In this document: piece by piece, positions 1-5,311 of the stretch
Layout: each line of letters begins with the position of its first letter
Position numbering within the stretch: the stretch's first letter is position 1
NCBI GenBank assembly: GCA_003152145.1
Contig: PLZL01000085.1
Location: forward strand, 3,927-12,045
DNA: 8,119 bases
Direction of reading: 5' to 3'
Source of the DNA: Limisphaerales bacterium
GTDB lineage: Bacteria; Verrucomicrobiota; Verrucomicrobiae; Limisphaerales; UBA11358
Made by a program: the position numbers and the translations under genes
The notes under the pieces: model-generated
Database searches by the model: none
What the model was told of the DNA's origin: nothing
What the model saw: the letters and a program-made list of their open reading frames with translations, nothing else

Positions 1-665
1 TCAAAATCCGCCGGGCAAAAATATTCCGTGCAACCGACGGTGTATTTGTTGCGATAATCATAGCTGCCAACTTTCGGACGGACTTCGACCACCGGCAGCG
101 CCCTGCCGTCCAGGATCCCAACCGTCGCCTCGCGTCCGGCGATTTGTTCCTCGACCAGAACTTCCGAATCAAATTTCAAAGCTTCCGCCAGCGCGTTCGG
201 CCAATCGGCGGCGCGCTCAACGAATTGCAAGCCGACGCTCGAACCCTGTCGCACCGGCTTGACCACCAGCGGCAATGGCAAATTTTTCGGAAGCGCGGCC
301 TTTTCCGATTTCACGACCAGATATTTTGCCGTCGGCACCCCGGCTTCGGCGCAAAGTTTTTTTGTCAGCACCTTGTCGAACGCGATGCGGCTGGCCTCCG
401 AATCGCACCCAGTGTAAATCACGCCAAGTATTTCCAGTTGCCTCTGAACTGTGCCGTCCTCGCCGTATGTTCCGTGCAACGGCGCGAGGCAGACGACATC
501 CGTGGCCGGCGGCAAAATCCAGTCCGGCGTTTTGGGATCAATCTCAAAAACCGTGTGGCCGAGCGAACGCAGCGCCTTCACCACGCCCGCGCCCGAACGC
601 AACGACACCTCGCGCTCTGCGCTTGGGCCGCCGAGCATGACGACTATGTTTAATTTTTTTGACAT
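1..665 (-). CDS. ddl: D-alanine--D-alanine ligase, 3' end cut by window edge
   Basis: ATP-dependent cytoplasmic ligase that joins two D-Ala molecules into the dipeptide used by MurF. I translated it by hand from the ATG at 665; 221 codons are inside the window and the last third (most of the ATP-grasp core) is missing. Visible family motifs are LGGPSAEREVSLRSG (residues 11-25, with the conserved Glu17), PLHGTYGEDGTVQ (62-74), KPVRQGSSVGL (136-146, Ser in the lid-side loop), VEEQIAGREATVG (171-183) and SYDYRNKY (201-208, the omega-loop Tyr region) followed by YFCPA. All key residues in this part look intact. The upstream small ORF ends 28 nt before the ATG. No strong Shine-Dalgarno is visible; the leader is instead a run of GTAG-type repeats. 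In other bacteria ddl lies next to murB/murC in the dcw cluster, as here. Identification is firm. Confidence 0.95.
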   Translation of the reverse strand, partial: MSKKLNIVVMLGGPSAEREVSLRSGAGVVKALRSLGHTVFEIDPKTPDWILPPATDVVCLAPLHGTYGEDGTVQRQLEILGVIYTGCDSEASRIAFDKVLTKKLCAEAGVPTAKYLVVKSEKAALPKNLPLPLVVKPVRQGSSVGLQFVERAADWPNALAEALKFDSEVLVEEQIAGREATVGILDGRALPVVEVRPKVGSYDYRNKYTVGCTEYFCPADF

Positions 666-679
666 TTTATTGCTACTGC

Positions 680-734
680 CTGCTACGCCTACGCTACGGC
701 GTTGTGTCTGGTGGGTCAGTAACCGCCCACCAGA
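680..734. repeat. Possible REP-like element: 9-bp hairpin plus GTAG repeats
   Basis: The arms TCTGGTGGG (707-715) and CCCACCAGA (726-734) are perfect reverse complements around a 10-nt loop. Next to them, towards ddl, the minus strand repeats GTAGC/GTAGG/GTAGC (about 672-696), with CGCC and GGCG four-base arms around 685-700. The hairpin codes for the last residues of the small upstream ORF (WWA...PPD) and is not followed by a U tract, so it is not a standard terminator. It could be a dispersed palindromic repeat that has invaded the gene end, an mRNA-stabilising stem, or an attenuator between orf98 and ddl. The repeat reading is inference because only one copy is in the window. Confidence 0.4.
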
Positions 735-990
735 GATTTGCGGACATCTCACAAAACTTGTCAACAATTGGCAGTCGCGCAGGCAACTCATAAATGTCCA
801 AGGCCGCCATGGCTCCAGGCACGGAAGGCAGCCATTGAAGCCGCCCACTATCGCCAGTATGCCGCACCACTACCGGAACTAATCCAACTGTAAAAACGTA
901 GAAAAAAAACGCTGCTGCAACTCCACAAAATATAAAACGAATCCGCTGACCGAGAGTCAACGCCTTTGCTTCTTTGTAATTAATTTTCAT
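694..990 (-). CDS. Small single-span membrane protein, unknown function (orf98)
   Basis: I do not recognise the family. The 98-residue product has a charged N-terminus (MKINYKEAKALTLGQR), one strong hydrophobic segment at about residues 18-44 (IRFIFCGVAAAFFFYVF then TVGLVPVVV), and a polar tail rich in Pro and Trp (ends WWAVTDPPDTTP). The positive N-terminus suggests the tail is periplasmic. I chose the ATG at 990, which overlaps the end of murB by 11 nt and suggests translational coupling; a TTG at 1005 in the same frame is an alternative. The stop is TAG at 694-696. It sits between murB and ddl, where larger dcw genes usually lie. It is too short for FtsQ/DivIB and lacks a POTRA domain, and its position does not fit FtsL. 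By hand count 721-960 is about 50% GC against about 59% at 1081-1200 in murB. This points to weak codon selection or recent origin. Confidence 0.6.
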   Translation of the reverse strand: MKINYKEAKALTLGQRIRFIFCGVAAAFFFYVFTVGLVPVVVRHTGDSGRLQWLPSVPGAMAALDIYELPARLPIVDKFCEMSANLWWAVTDPPDTTP

Positions 991-1933
991 CGCCGATGAT
1001 TTCAACTTCCGTGTGCAATTCGATTCCGCGCTCGGCCTTGGCTTTGGCCTTCAAAATTGAAATCAATTCCAAAACGTCGTGCGCCGTCGCATTGCCATCG
1101 TTCACAATGAAATTGCCGTGTTCCTGCGACACCACCGCGCCGCCGACACGCGTGCCTTTCAAACCAAGTTCGTCAATCAATTTGCCCGCCGGAATGGACG
1201 GCGGATTCTTGAACGCACAACCTGCACTTGGCGCGGCGGGTTGCGACGTCCATCGTTTTTGATTGAACGCGCTCATCCGCTGCGCGATGGACTCCGGCGA
1301 ATCCGCCCGGCCCTTCAACACCGCGCCCAGCGCGATATGATTTTTCAGCGTGTCGCAACCGCGATATTTCACCACCATCTCCTCCGGCGTGAATTCGCGA
1401 ATGTCGCCGTCGAAATTGATCAGGCGAACGTTCTCGACGACATCAAATGTCTGACCGCCCATCGCGCCGGCGTTCATGCGCAGCGCACCGCCGACGCTGC
1501 CCGGAATGCCCTCAAGAAATTCCAAACCGCTCAAGCCGCGACGCCGGGCTTCAATCGCAACATTTTTCAATTTCGCGCCCGCGCCGCAACGTAGGCGCTC
1601 GCCGTCGAACTCGATTTTGCTGAAATCCGCATGCGAGAGGCAAATGACCACGCCGCGAAAACCGCCATCGCGCACGAGCACATTCGAGCCGCGGCCAATC
1701 ACAAAGAACGGCATACCGCGCGCGGCGCAAAATTTCAGGACGGCGGCCAAGTCCTCCTCCGATGCCGGCTCGACATAAACGTCGGCCGGCCCGCCAACGC
1801 GCAACGTCGTGTGCTTCGCGAGCGGCTCGTCGCGGCGAATGACCATCGCGGGCGAAACAAGTTCCGCCAATTCACCGGCAATGTTCGCGTCGGCTCGCAT
1901 CGGCTTATCCAAAATGTCGGCGGTTGGCATCAT
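980..1933 (-). CDS. murB: UDP-N-acetylenolpyruvoylglucosamine reductase (type II MurB)
   Basis: FAD- and NADPH-dependent cytoplasmic enzyme that reduces UDP-GlcNAc-enolpyruvate to UDP-MurNAc, the second committed step of peptidoglycan precursor synthesis. The 317-residue length and lack of the extra type I insertion fit type II MurB. The FAD-binding half shows KHTTLRVGGPAD (40-51), VIGRGSNVLVRDGGFRGVVI (78-97) and LEFLEGIPGSVGGALRMNAG (137-156). The substrate domain shows KYRGCD (189-194, Tyr190-Arg191), PSAGCAFKNP (235-244), GTRVGGAVVSQEHGNFIVN (260-278) and the C-terminal catalytic Glu in HTEVEIIG (Glu309). The proton-donor position, Ser in the enzymes I can recall from E. coli and Bacillus, is Cys239 here. 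Two ATGs lie at 1933 and 1930; the first is 3 nt after the murG stop. No clear ribosome binding site is seen, so coupling with murG is likely. About 25 residues precede the conserved core. Confidence 0.96.
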   Translation of the reverse strand: MMPTADILDKPMRADANIAGELAELVSPAMVIRRDEPLAKHTTLRVGGPADVYVEPASEEDLAAVLKFCAARGMPFFVIGRGSNVLVRDGGFRGVVICLSHADFSKIEFDGERLRCGAGAKLKNVAIEARRRGLSGLEFLEGIPGSVGGALRMNAGAMGGQTFDVVENVRLINFDGDIREFTPEEMVVKYRGCDTLKNHIALGAVLKGRADSPESIAQRMSAFNQKRWTSQPAAPSAGCAFKNPPSIPAGKLIDELGLKGTRVGGAVVSQEHGNFIVNDGNATAHDVLELISILKAKAKAERGIELHTEVEIIGDEN

Positions 1934-1936
1934 GGT

Positions 1937-3115
1937 TCAATGCGCGTGTTTCGCCGTGCCGTGTGCGTGACCACAGCCGCACGTTTTCATCTTTGCTTGT
2001 GCCATTTTCTCCGGTTGTCGAGCATCCCCGCTCAAAATGCTTTCCGCAATTTGTTCCGCCGCGCGCGGCGCGTGCCACTGCACAAGGGCGGACTGCATTT
2101 TTGAACGGGCTGCTTCGTTTTCAACCAGTTCGTCCAAAATCGCCGCCAGTTTCTCCGGCGTGGAACTTTTTTGTTCGAGCAGCACCGCCGCGCCGGTTTT
2201 TTCAAACGCGCTGGCGTTGGAAAACTGATGATTGTCCGCCGCTGCTGGATACGGCACGAGCAATGCAGGCAAACGCATCGCAGCGATTTCCGCGAGTGAC
2301 GACGCACCGGCGCGGCTCACGGCTACGGTCGCCGCGCCCAGCGCCAGATCCATTTCCGCAAGAAACGGTTTCACGACCGCCTTGATTCCGCGCGCGGCGT
2401 AGGCGGCCCTCACTTTTTCAAAATCGTTCGCGCCGGCAAGGTGCAGCCACTGCCAGTCGCGCCCGGCGAGCAGCGGCAGAGCGGACAGAATCATTTCGTT
2501 GAGGCCGCGCGCGCCCTGACTGCCACCAACGGCCAGAACCGTCGGAAGATTTGGATCGAGGCCGAGAGCGCTTCGACATTTAGCCGCGTCCTGCGGCTGA
2601 AATTGCGGGCGGACCGGCGTGCCGGTTGTCGTGACCTTGCGCGTCTTCAATCGCGCGGCGGCTTCAGGGAATCCAACGAACGCCCCGTCCACGAAACGCG
2701 AAAGAATGCGGTTGGCGCGACCGGGAATGGTGTTGGACTCGTGCAGAAAAGTTTTTACGCCCATGTCCTTCGCGACAAAAACCGGCGGCGCGCCGGTGAA
2801 TCCGCCCATGGCGAAGACGGCGCCGGGCCTGCGTTTGTTGAAGATTTTTCGCGCGGCGAACAGGGATTTCACAAAGCTGCCGGCGAAGGAGAAATAATTT
2901 CCGTTTTGCAGCGCGACGGCCGGCAGCGTGAAAATTTCCATGCCATGCGCGGATTTCACGGCCTGCTGGTCCACCTGCTTCGGCGAGATGAGCAGCGCGA
3001 CATCGCAACCGTGCTGCTTTAGTTGTTCCGCAACGGCGAGTCCCGGAAAGAGATGCCCGCCCGTCCCGCCGCAGGCGATGGCGACAAAGGGCGTTTTGGT
3101 TTCCGGGGAAGTCAT
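1937..3115 (-). CDS. murG: Lipid II synthase MurG (GlcNAc transferase) with Cys/His tail
   Basis: Membrane-associated GT-B glycosyltransferase that adds GlcNAc from UDP-GlcNAc to lipid I on the inner face of the cytoplasmic membrane. The 392-residue product shows the N-terminal glycine loop CGGTGGHLFPGLAVAE (15-30), MGGFTGAPP (103-111), LHESNTIPGRANR (124-136), the second glycine loop VGGSQGARGLNE (196-207), SRAGASSLAEI (267-277) and the uracil/ribose region PYPAAADNHQFSNA (288-301). The ATG at 3115 overlaps the ftsW stop (ATGA) and has a GAGGG site just upstream. The frame stays open further upstream, but that stretch runs antiphase inside ftsW and lacks MurG homology. After the expected end, a tail of about 30 residues finishes with TCGCGHAHGTAKHAH (378-392), with two Cys and four His. 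This is unusual for MurG and looks metal-binding. murC, usually next, is absent; murB follows after 3 nt. Confidence 0.96.
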   Translation of the reverse strand: MTSPETKTPFVAIACGGTGGHLFPGLAVAEQLKQHGCDVALLISPKQVDQQAVKSAHGMEIFTLPAVALQNGNYFSFAGSFVKSLFAARKIFNKRRPGAVFAMGGFTGAPPVFVAKDMGVKTFLHESNTIPGRANRILSRFVDGAFVGFPEAAARLKTRKVTTTGTPVRPQFQPQDAAKCRSALGLDPNLPTVLAVGGSQGARGLNEMILSALPLLAGRDWQWLHLAGANDFEKVRAAYAARGIKAVVKPFLAEMDLALGAATVAVSRAGASSLAEIAAMRLPALLVPYPAAADNHQFSNASAFEKTGAAVLLEQKSSTPEKLAAILDELVENEAARSKMQSALVQWHAPRAAEQIAESILSGDARQPEKMAQAKMKTCGCGHAHGTAKHAH

Positions 3116-4254
3116 GTTGCCCTCGAGGCAAAGGGGTTGTCGTCGGCTTCGACGACCGGCTCGGAAATTTTTTCGCGCACGGGCGCATGGCGCGCTATGC
3201 TGAACAAAATGCCGACGCCGGCAAACATGGCGAGCAGGTTCGAGCCACCGTAGCTGATAAACGGCAGCGGCAGGCCCTTGTTCGGCAGCGCGCTGGTGAC
3301 GACACCGATGTTGATGGCAGCTTGCAGGCTGATCAATAATGTGATTCCCAAGGCGAGCAGGGAGCCGAAGGTGTCGCGGGAATTCAGGGCGATGTAAATG
3401 CCGCAAATGGCGACCACGACAAATGCGGCGACGACGAACAACGTGGCAATCAAACCGAGTTCCTCGCCGATGATGGAAAAAATGAAATCGGTGTGATGTT
3501 CGGGCACGAATCCAAGTTTCTGGCGGCCATTACCGAGGCCAAGACCGGTCCAGCCACCGGAACCGAGCGCAATCATCGCCTGATACGCCTGATACCCGAC
3601 GCCGTCCTTGTGCTGCTCCAGATTCCACCAGCTAAAAATGCGCTTCATGCGCATTGGGTCATGCAAAATTGAAACCGCCAAGGCCGCCGCGCCAGCCGCC
3701 GCCGGAATGAGGACGTGTTTCCAGCGGACACCGGCAACGAGCAACATCGAACCGCTGACGGCGGCCAGAAGAATGGTGGTGCCGCGATCCGGTTCAACAA
3801 AAACCAGGCCAAGCACCAAGGCAATCAGCAGACCCGGCAAAACCACACCGCGTTTCCAGGTCTGCATCTGCCGCTGGCAGCGGTCGCCATACCACGCGAG
3901 CATGACGATGAGCGCGAGTTTGGCGAGTTCGGACGGTTGCAGACGCATTCCGGGAAGAATGAACCAGCGGTGCGCGCCGTTGATTTTTTTGGTGATGCCG
4001 TGCGGCAGGGGCAGCAGCACCAGCACGAGCAACAACAGTGCGAAAATAAAAAGCGGCCATCCCGCCTTTTTGAGCCATTGATAGTCGAGGGCGGTCGCCG
4101 CCACGCAGAGGACGAAGCCGAGCGCGCACCAGACGAGTTGCAGCATCAGGTAATGCGCGCCGACCTGGGTCATGCTCGAGCTGTAAAGCATCACCAGCCC
4201 CAGCGCCAGCAGGGCGGCGACACAAAACGCCATAGTTGTGACGGCGACTTTCAT
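3112..4254 (-). CDS. ftsW: Septal peptidoglycan polymerase FtsW (SEDS family)
   Basis: Polytopic membrane glycosyltransferase that polymerises lipid II at the division septum together with the FtsI-type transpeptidase. The 380-residue product has about ten hydrophobic segments from residue 5 to residue 355. SEDS signatures are NGAHRWFILP (92-101), LQPSELAKLA (105-114), EPDRGTT (154-160), PEHHTDFIFSIIGEELG (251-267, with Asp256 at the catalytic SEDS position) and LPNKGLPLPFISYGGSNL (323-340). The short cytoplasmic tail ends in EADDNPFASRAT. RodA is the main alternative, but the dcw context between mraY and murG favours FtsW. The ATG at 4254 follows the LysM stop by 38 nt; only a weak GAG lies upstream. 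The stop codon overlaps the murG ATG (ATGA), implying coupled translation. Confidence 0.95.
   Translation of the reverse strand: MKVAVTTMAFCVAALLALGLVMLYSSSMTQVGAHYLMLQLVWCALGFVLCVAATALDYQWLKKAGWPLFIFALLLLVLVLLPLPHGITKKINGAHRWFILPGMRLQPSELAKLALIVMLAWYGDRCQRQMQTWKRGVVLPGLLIALVLGLVFVEPDRGTTILLAAVSGSMLLVAGVRWKHVLIPAAAGAAALAVSILHDPMRMKRIFSWWNLEQHKDGVGYQAYQAMIALGSGGWTGLGLGNGRQKLGFVPEHHTDFIFSIIGEELGLIATLFVVAAFVVVAICGIYIALNSRDTFGSLLALGITLLISLQAAINIGVVTSALPNKGLPLPFISYGGSNLLAMFAGVGILFSIARHAPVREKISEPVVEADDNPFASRAT
3120..3124 (-). promoter_or_regulatory. Shine-Dalgarno for murG
   Basis: On the coding strand GAGGG is followed by CAAC and then the ATG at 3115. It is the clearest ribosome binding site in the window and decides the murG start against the open frame extending further upstream. 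It lies inside the last codons of ftsW, fitting coupled translation. Confidence 0.6.
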
Positions 4255-4272
4255 TTCAACAGCTCAAATGCC

Positions 4273-4294
4273 AGCCGCTGTTTTATTGGCGGCT
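4273..4294. repeat. Short hairpin between LysM gene and ftsW
   Basis: AGCCGC (4273-4278) and GCGGCT (4289-4294) are perfect reverse complements around a 10-nt AT-rich loop. The stem includes part of the LysM gene's TAG stop and leaves 18 nt before the ftsW ATG. There is no U tract, so full termination is unlikely. It may slow decay, or tune ftsW translation relative to the upstream gene. Confidence 0.35.
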
Positions 4295-5021
4295 AATGTC
4301 CGGTCGGCGTGGGCGTTGTGGCCGGCGCAACGGCAGGCGCGGCGGGCGCGGGCGCCTCAACTGGAGCCGCTGCAGGAGCCGCGGCTTCAGCCTTCGCCGG
4401 AATCTTCAGCTTTTGGCCGACCTTGATTTTGGTCGTGGACAGATTGTTTTCAGTTTCAATCGCCTTGACGGTCGTGCCATGCGACGTGGCAATCTTCGTC
4501 AGCGTATCGCCGGATTTGACGACGTAAGTTTCCCCGCCACCGGCGCTGGCCGTGACGGCTGGAGTTTCTGTCGGAGCGGTTGCGCTACCCGCCGGAATGG
4601 TGAGTTTCTGGCCGACTTTCAGCTTGGTCGGCTGGACGTTCGGATTCGCCGCTTCAAGCGCCTTGAGCGTCACACCATTTTTCTTGGCGATCTTCGCGAG
4701 TGTGTCGCCTTTGACGATGATATATTCTGTCCCGGGTGGCGAGTATGGCGGCGGCGCAACGACGACCGGCGGATTGGTCTCGATTGGCGGCATCACCACC
4801 GGCGGATTGGTCTCGATTGGCGGCATCACCACCGGCGGGTTGGTCTCGACCGGCGGGATGTTTTCAGTGCTCTGCTCGCGTTTGCAGCCCTGGATGAGCA
4901 TGGCCGAAAGACCGGCGACACTCACCGCGAGCACGCAGAAGACGACGAGTTTCATGCGCGAACGGCGTTTGTTTTGCTCCAGCACGGAGCCTTGTGGGAC
5001 GAATGGATTGGGGTTGTTCAT
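4293..5021 (-). CDS. Membrane-anchored protein with two LysM domains
   Basis: Probable periplasmic peptidoglycan-binding protein; the exact role is unknown. From the ATG at 5021 the product is 242 residues: a polar N-terminus (MNNPNPFVPQG), RRSR at 19-22, a hydrophobic segment at 24-45 ending LIQGC (Cys46, lipobox-like but with Gln at -2), a Pro-rich linker with an 11-residue ETNPPVV repeat (54-90), LysM 1 (about 99-143, IIVKGDTLAKIAKKNG), a short linker, LysM 2 (about 165-208, YVVKSGDTLTKIATSHG), and an Ala/Pro tail ending PTPTGH. The Cys could make it a lipoprotein; otherwise the segment is a signal anchor. No amidase, peptidase or transglycosylase domain follows the LysMs. The frame is open upstream to 5249, but that part is Arg-rich and not protein-like. 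A purine-rich AAAGGA lies about 19 nt upstream, too far for a normal site. It fills the slot where murD is usual. Confidence 0.85.
   Translation of the reverse strand: MNNPNPFVPQGSVLEQNKRRSRMKLVVFCVLAVSVAGLSAMLIQGCKREQSTENIPPVETNPPVVMPPIETNPPVVMPPIETNPPVVVAPPPYSPPGTEYIIVKGDTLAKIAKKNGVTLKALEAANPNVQPTKLKVGQKLTIPAGSATAPTETPAVTASAGGGETYVVKSGDTLTKIATSHGTTVKAIETENNLSTTKIKVGQKLKIPAKAEAAAPAAAPVEAPAPAAPAVAPATTPTPTGH
4771..4860. repeat. 33-bp in-frame tandem repeat in the LysM gene
   Basis: Two identical 33-bp copies (4771-4803 and 4804-4836) are followed by a diverged partial copy (4837-4860). They encode the 11-residue unit ETNPPVVMPPI in the linker between the membrane segment and the first LysM. 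Base-level identity of the two copies, including silent sites, suggests a recent duplication. Copy number changes would lengthen or shorten the periplasmic spacer without breaking the frame. Confidence 0.9.
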
Positions 5022-5311
5022 TGTTTTGGCGCGGATGGCGTCCTTTCTTCGAGGTGGTTTTGATTGTTTCGCTGCGAAATTTTCCCTCGGCAAATTCCAC
5101 GGCATGTTAAATTGTTTCTGTTCATTGGCGCGGGCCTGAAATCGTCGCTGAATTTCCCGCCGGCGGGTGAAATGGAAACCGTTCCGCCGGGGCGAGCGAG
5201 TCTTGCCGCTGCGCCTGAAGTTATTAACAGCCCCGCGCCATTTGCGCAAGGAACAAAACGCATTTTGTTCAATGCCCGCGCCGCTTTCATTTTGCTCGTT
5301 CTCATCATCAT
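5018..5311 (-). CDS. Doubtful small ORF bridging mraY and the LysM gene
   Basis: A 97-codon frame starts at a run of three ATGs (5311, 5308, 5305) overlapping the mraY stop and ends in a TGA overlapping the LysM ATG (ATGA), so it would be coupled on both sides. The predicted product is basic and low in hydrophobic residues, apart from a short GLLITSGAAARLA stretch, with many Arg, Asn and Gln near the end. I see no domain, signal peptide or family. It may simply be spacer DNA that happens to stay open, since the frame used by the LysM gene is also open here. Without conservation evidence I lean against a real gene. Confidence 0.22.
   Translation of the reverse strand: MMMRTSKMKAARALNKMRFVPCANGAGLLITSGAAARLARPGGTVSISPAGGKFSDDFRPAPMNRNNLTCRGICRGKISQRNNQNHLEERTPSAPKQ
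5160..5190. repeat. GC-rich inverted repeat in the spacer
   Basis: CCGGCGG (5160-5166) pairs with CCGCCGG (5184-5190) around a 17-nt loop, and the left arm overlaps a 12-bp palindrome. On the coding strand it is followed by AAATTC, not a U run, so it is a poor intrinsic terminator. It could be leader RNA structure for the LysM transcript or chance in GC-rich DNA. Confidence 0.3.
5251..5270. promoter_or_regulatory. Perfect AT-rich inverted repeat, operator-like
   Basis: GAACAAAA (5251-5258) and TTTTGTTC (5263-5270) are exact reverse complements around the 4-nt centre CGCA. It lies 37 nt past the mraY stop in otherwise GC-rich DNA. The symmetry and base composition suit a dimeric regulator site or a short hairpin. 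A partial third copy of the arm (GAGCAAAA on the coding strand) lies at 5290-5297. No regulator can be named from sequence alone. Confidence 0.35.

Larger units (their letters stand above)
5022..5307. other. 286-nt mraY-LysM spacer, possible leader or promoter region
   Basis: This is the only long gap between recognised genes. It holds two inverted repeats (5160-5190 and 5251-5270), a 12-bp palindrome CCCGCCGGCGGG (5156-5167), and near-direct repeats on the coding strand, GAGCAAAATG and GAACAAAATG (5288-5297 and 5261-5270). A weak promoter-like pair, TTGCGC and TAATAA with a 17-nt spacer, can be read on the coding strand around 5220-5250, but each box matches the consensus at only about three positions. 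An internal promoter or a structured 5' leader for LysM-ftsW-murG is possible. No riboswitch or tRNA was recognised. Confidence 0.4.

Noticed and set aside
144..653. 169-codon plus-strand frame opposite ddl
   Set aside because: Ddl motifs are clear on the minus strand. The plus-strand product is Arg/His-rich with no motif, typical of a GC-rich shadow frame.
2057..2070. 14-bp palindrome CGCCGCGCGCGGCG in murG
   Set aside because: It is low-complexity GC/CG alternation expected by chance in a GC-rich coding region, with no loop and no partner.
3116..3406. 97-codon upstream extension of the murG frame
   Set aside because: It lies wholly inside ftsW in another frame, is rich in Arg and His, and shows no MurG homology. 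The ATG at 3115 has a good GAGGG site and the protein starts normally there.
4273..4294. Intrinsic terminator before ftsW
   Set aside because: The stem is only 6 bp with a 10-nt loop and has no U tract; ftsW follows within 18 nt.
4771..4860. Tandem repeats as a CRISPR array
   Set aside because: Copies are directly adjacent with no spacers, keep the coding frame, and encode a Pro-rich linker.
4296..5063. 255-codon plus-strand frame opposite the LysM gene
   Set aside because: It is antisense to a well supported gene with repeated GC-rich codons. Its repeats of GLDWRHHHRR type are just the reverse reading of the Pro-rich linker.
5022..5249. Upstream extension of the LysM frame to 5249
   Set aside because: The added residues are Arg-rich and unlike a signal or domain. 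The ATG at 5021 gives a sensible N-terminus directly before the membrane segment.
5251..5270. Palindrome as a LexA/SOS box
   Set aside because: Known GAAC/GTTC-type boxes have about 4 nt between half-sites. Here GAAC and GTTC are 12 nt apart, and the neighbouring genes are not SOS genes.
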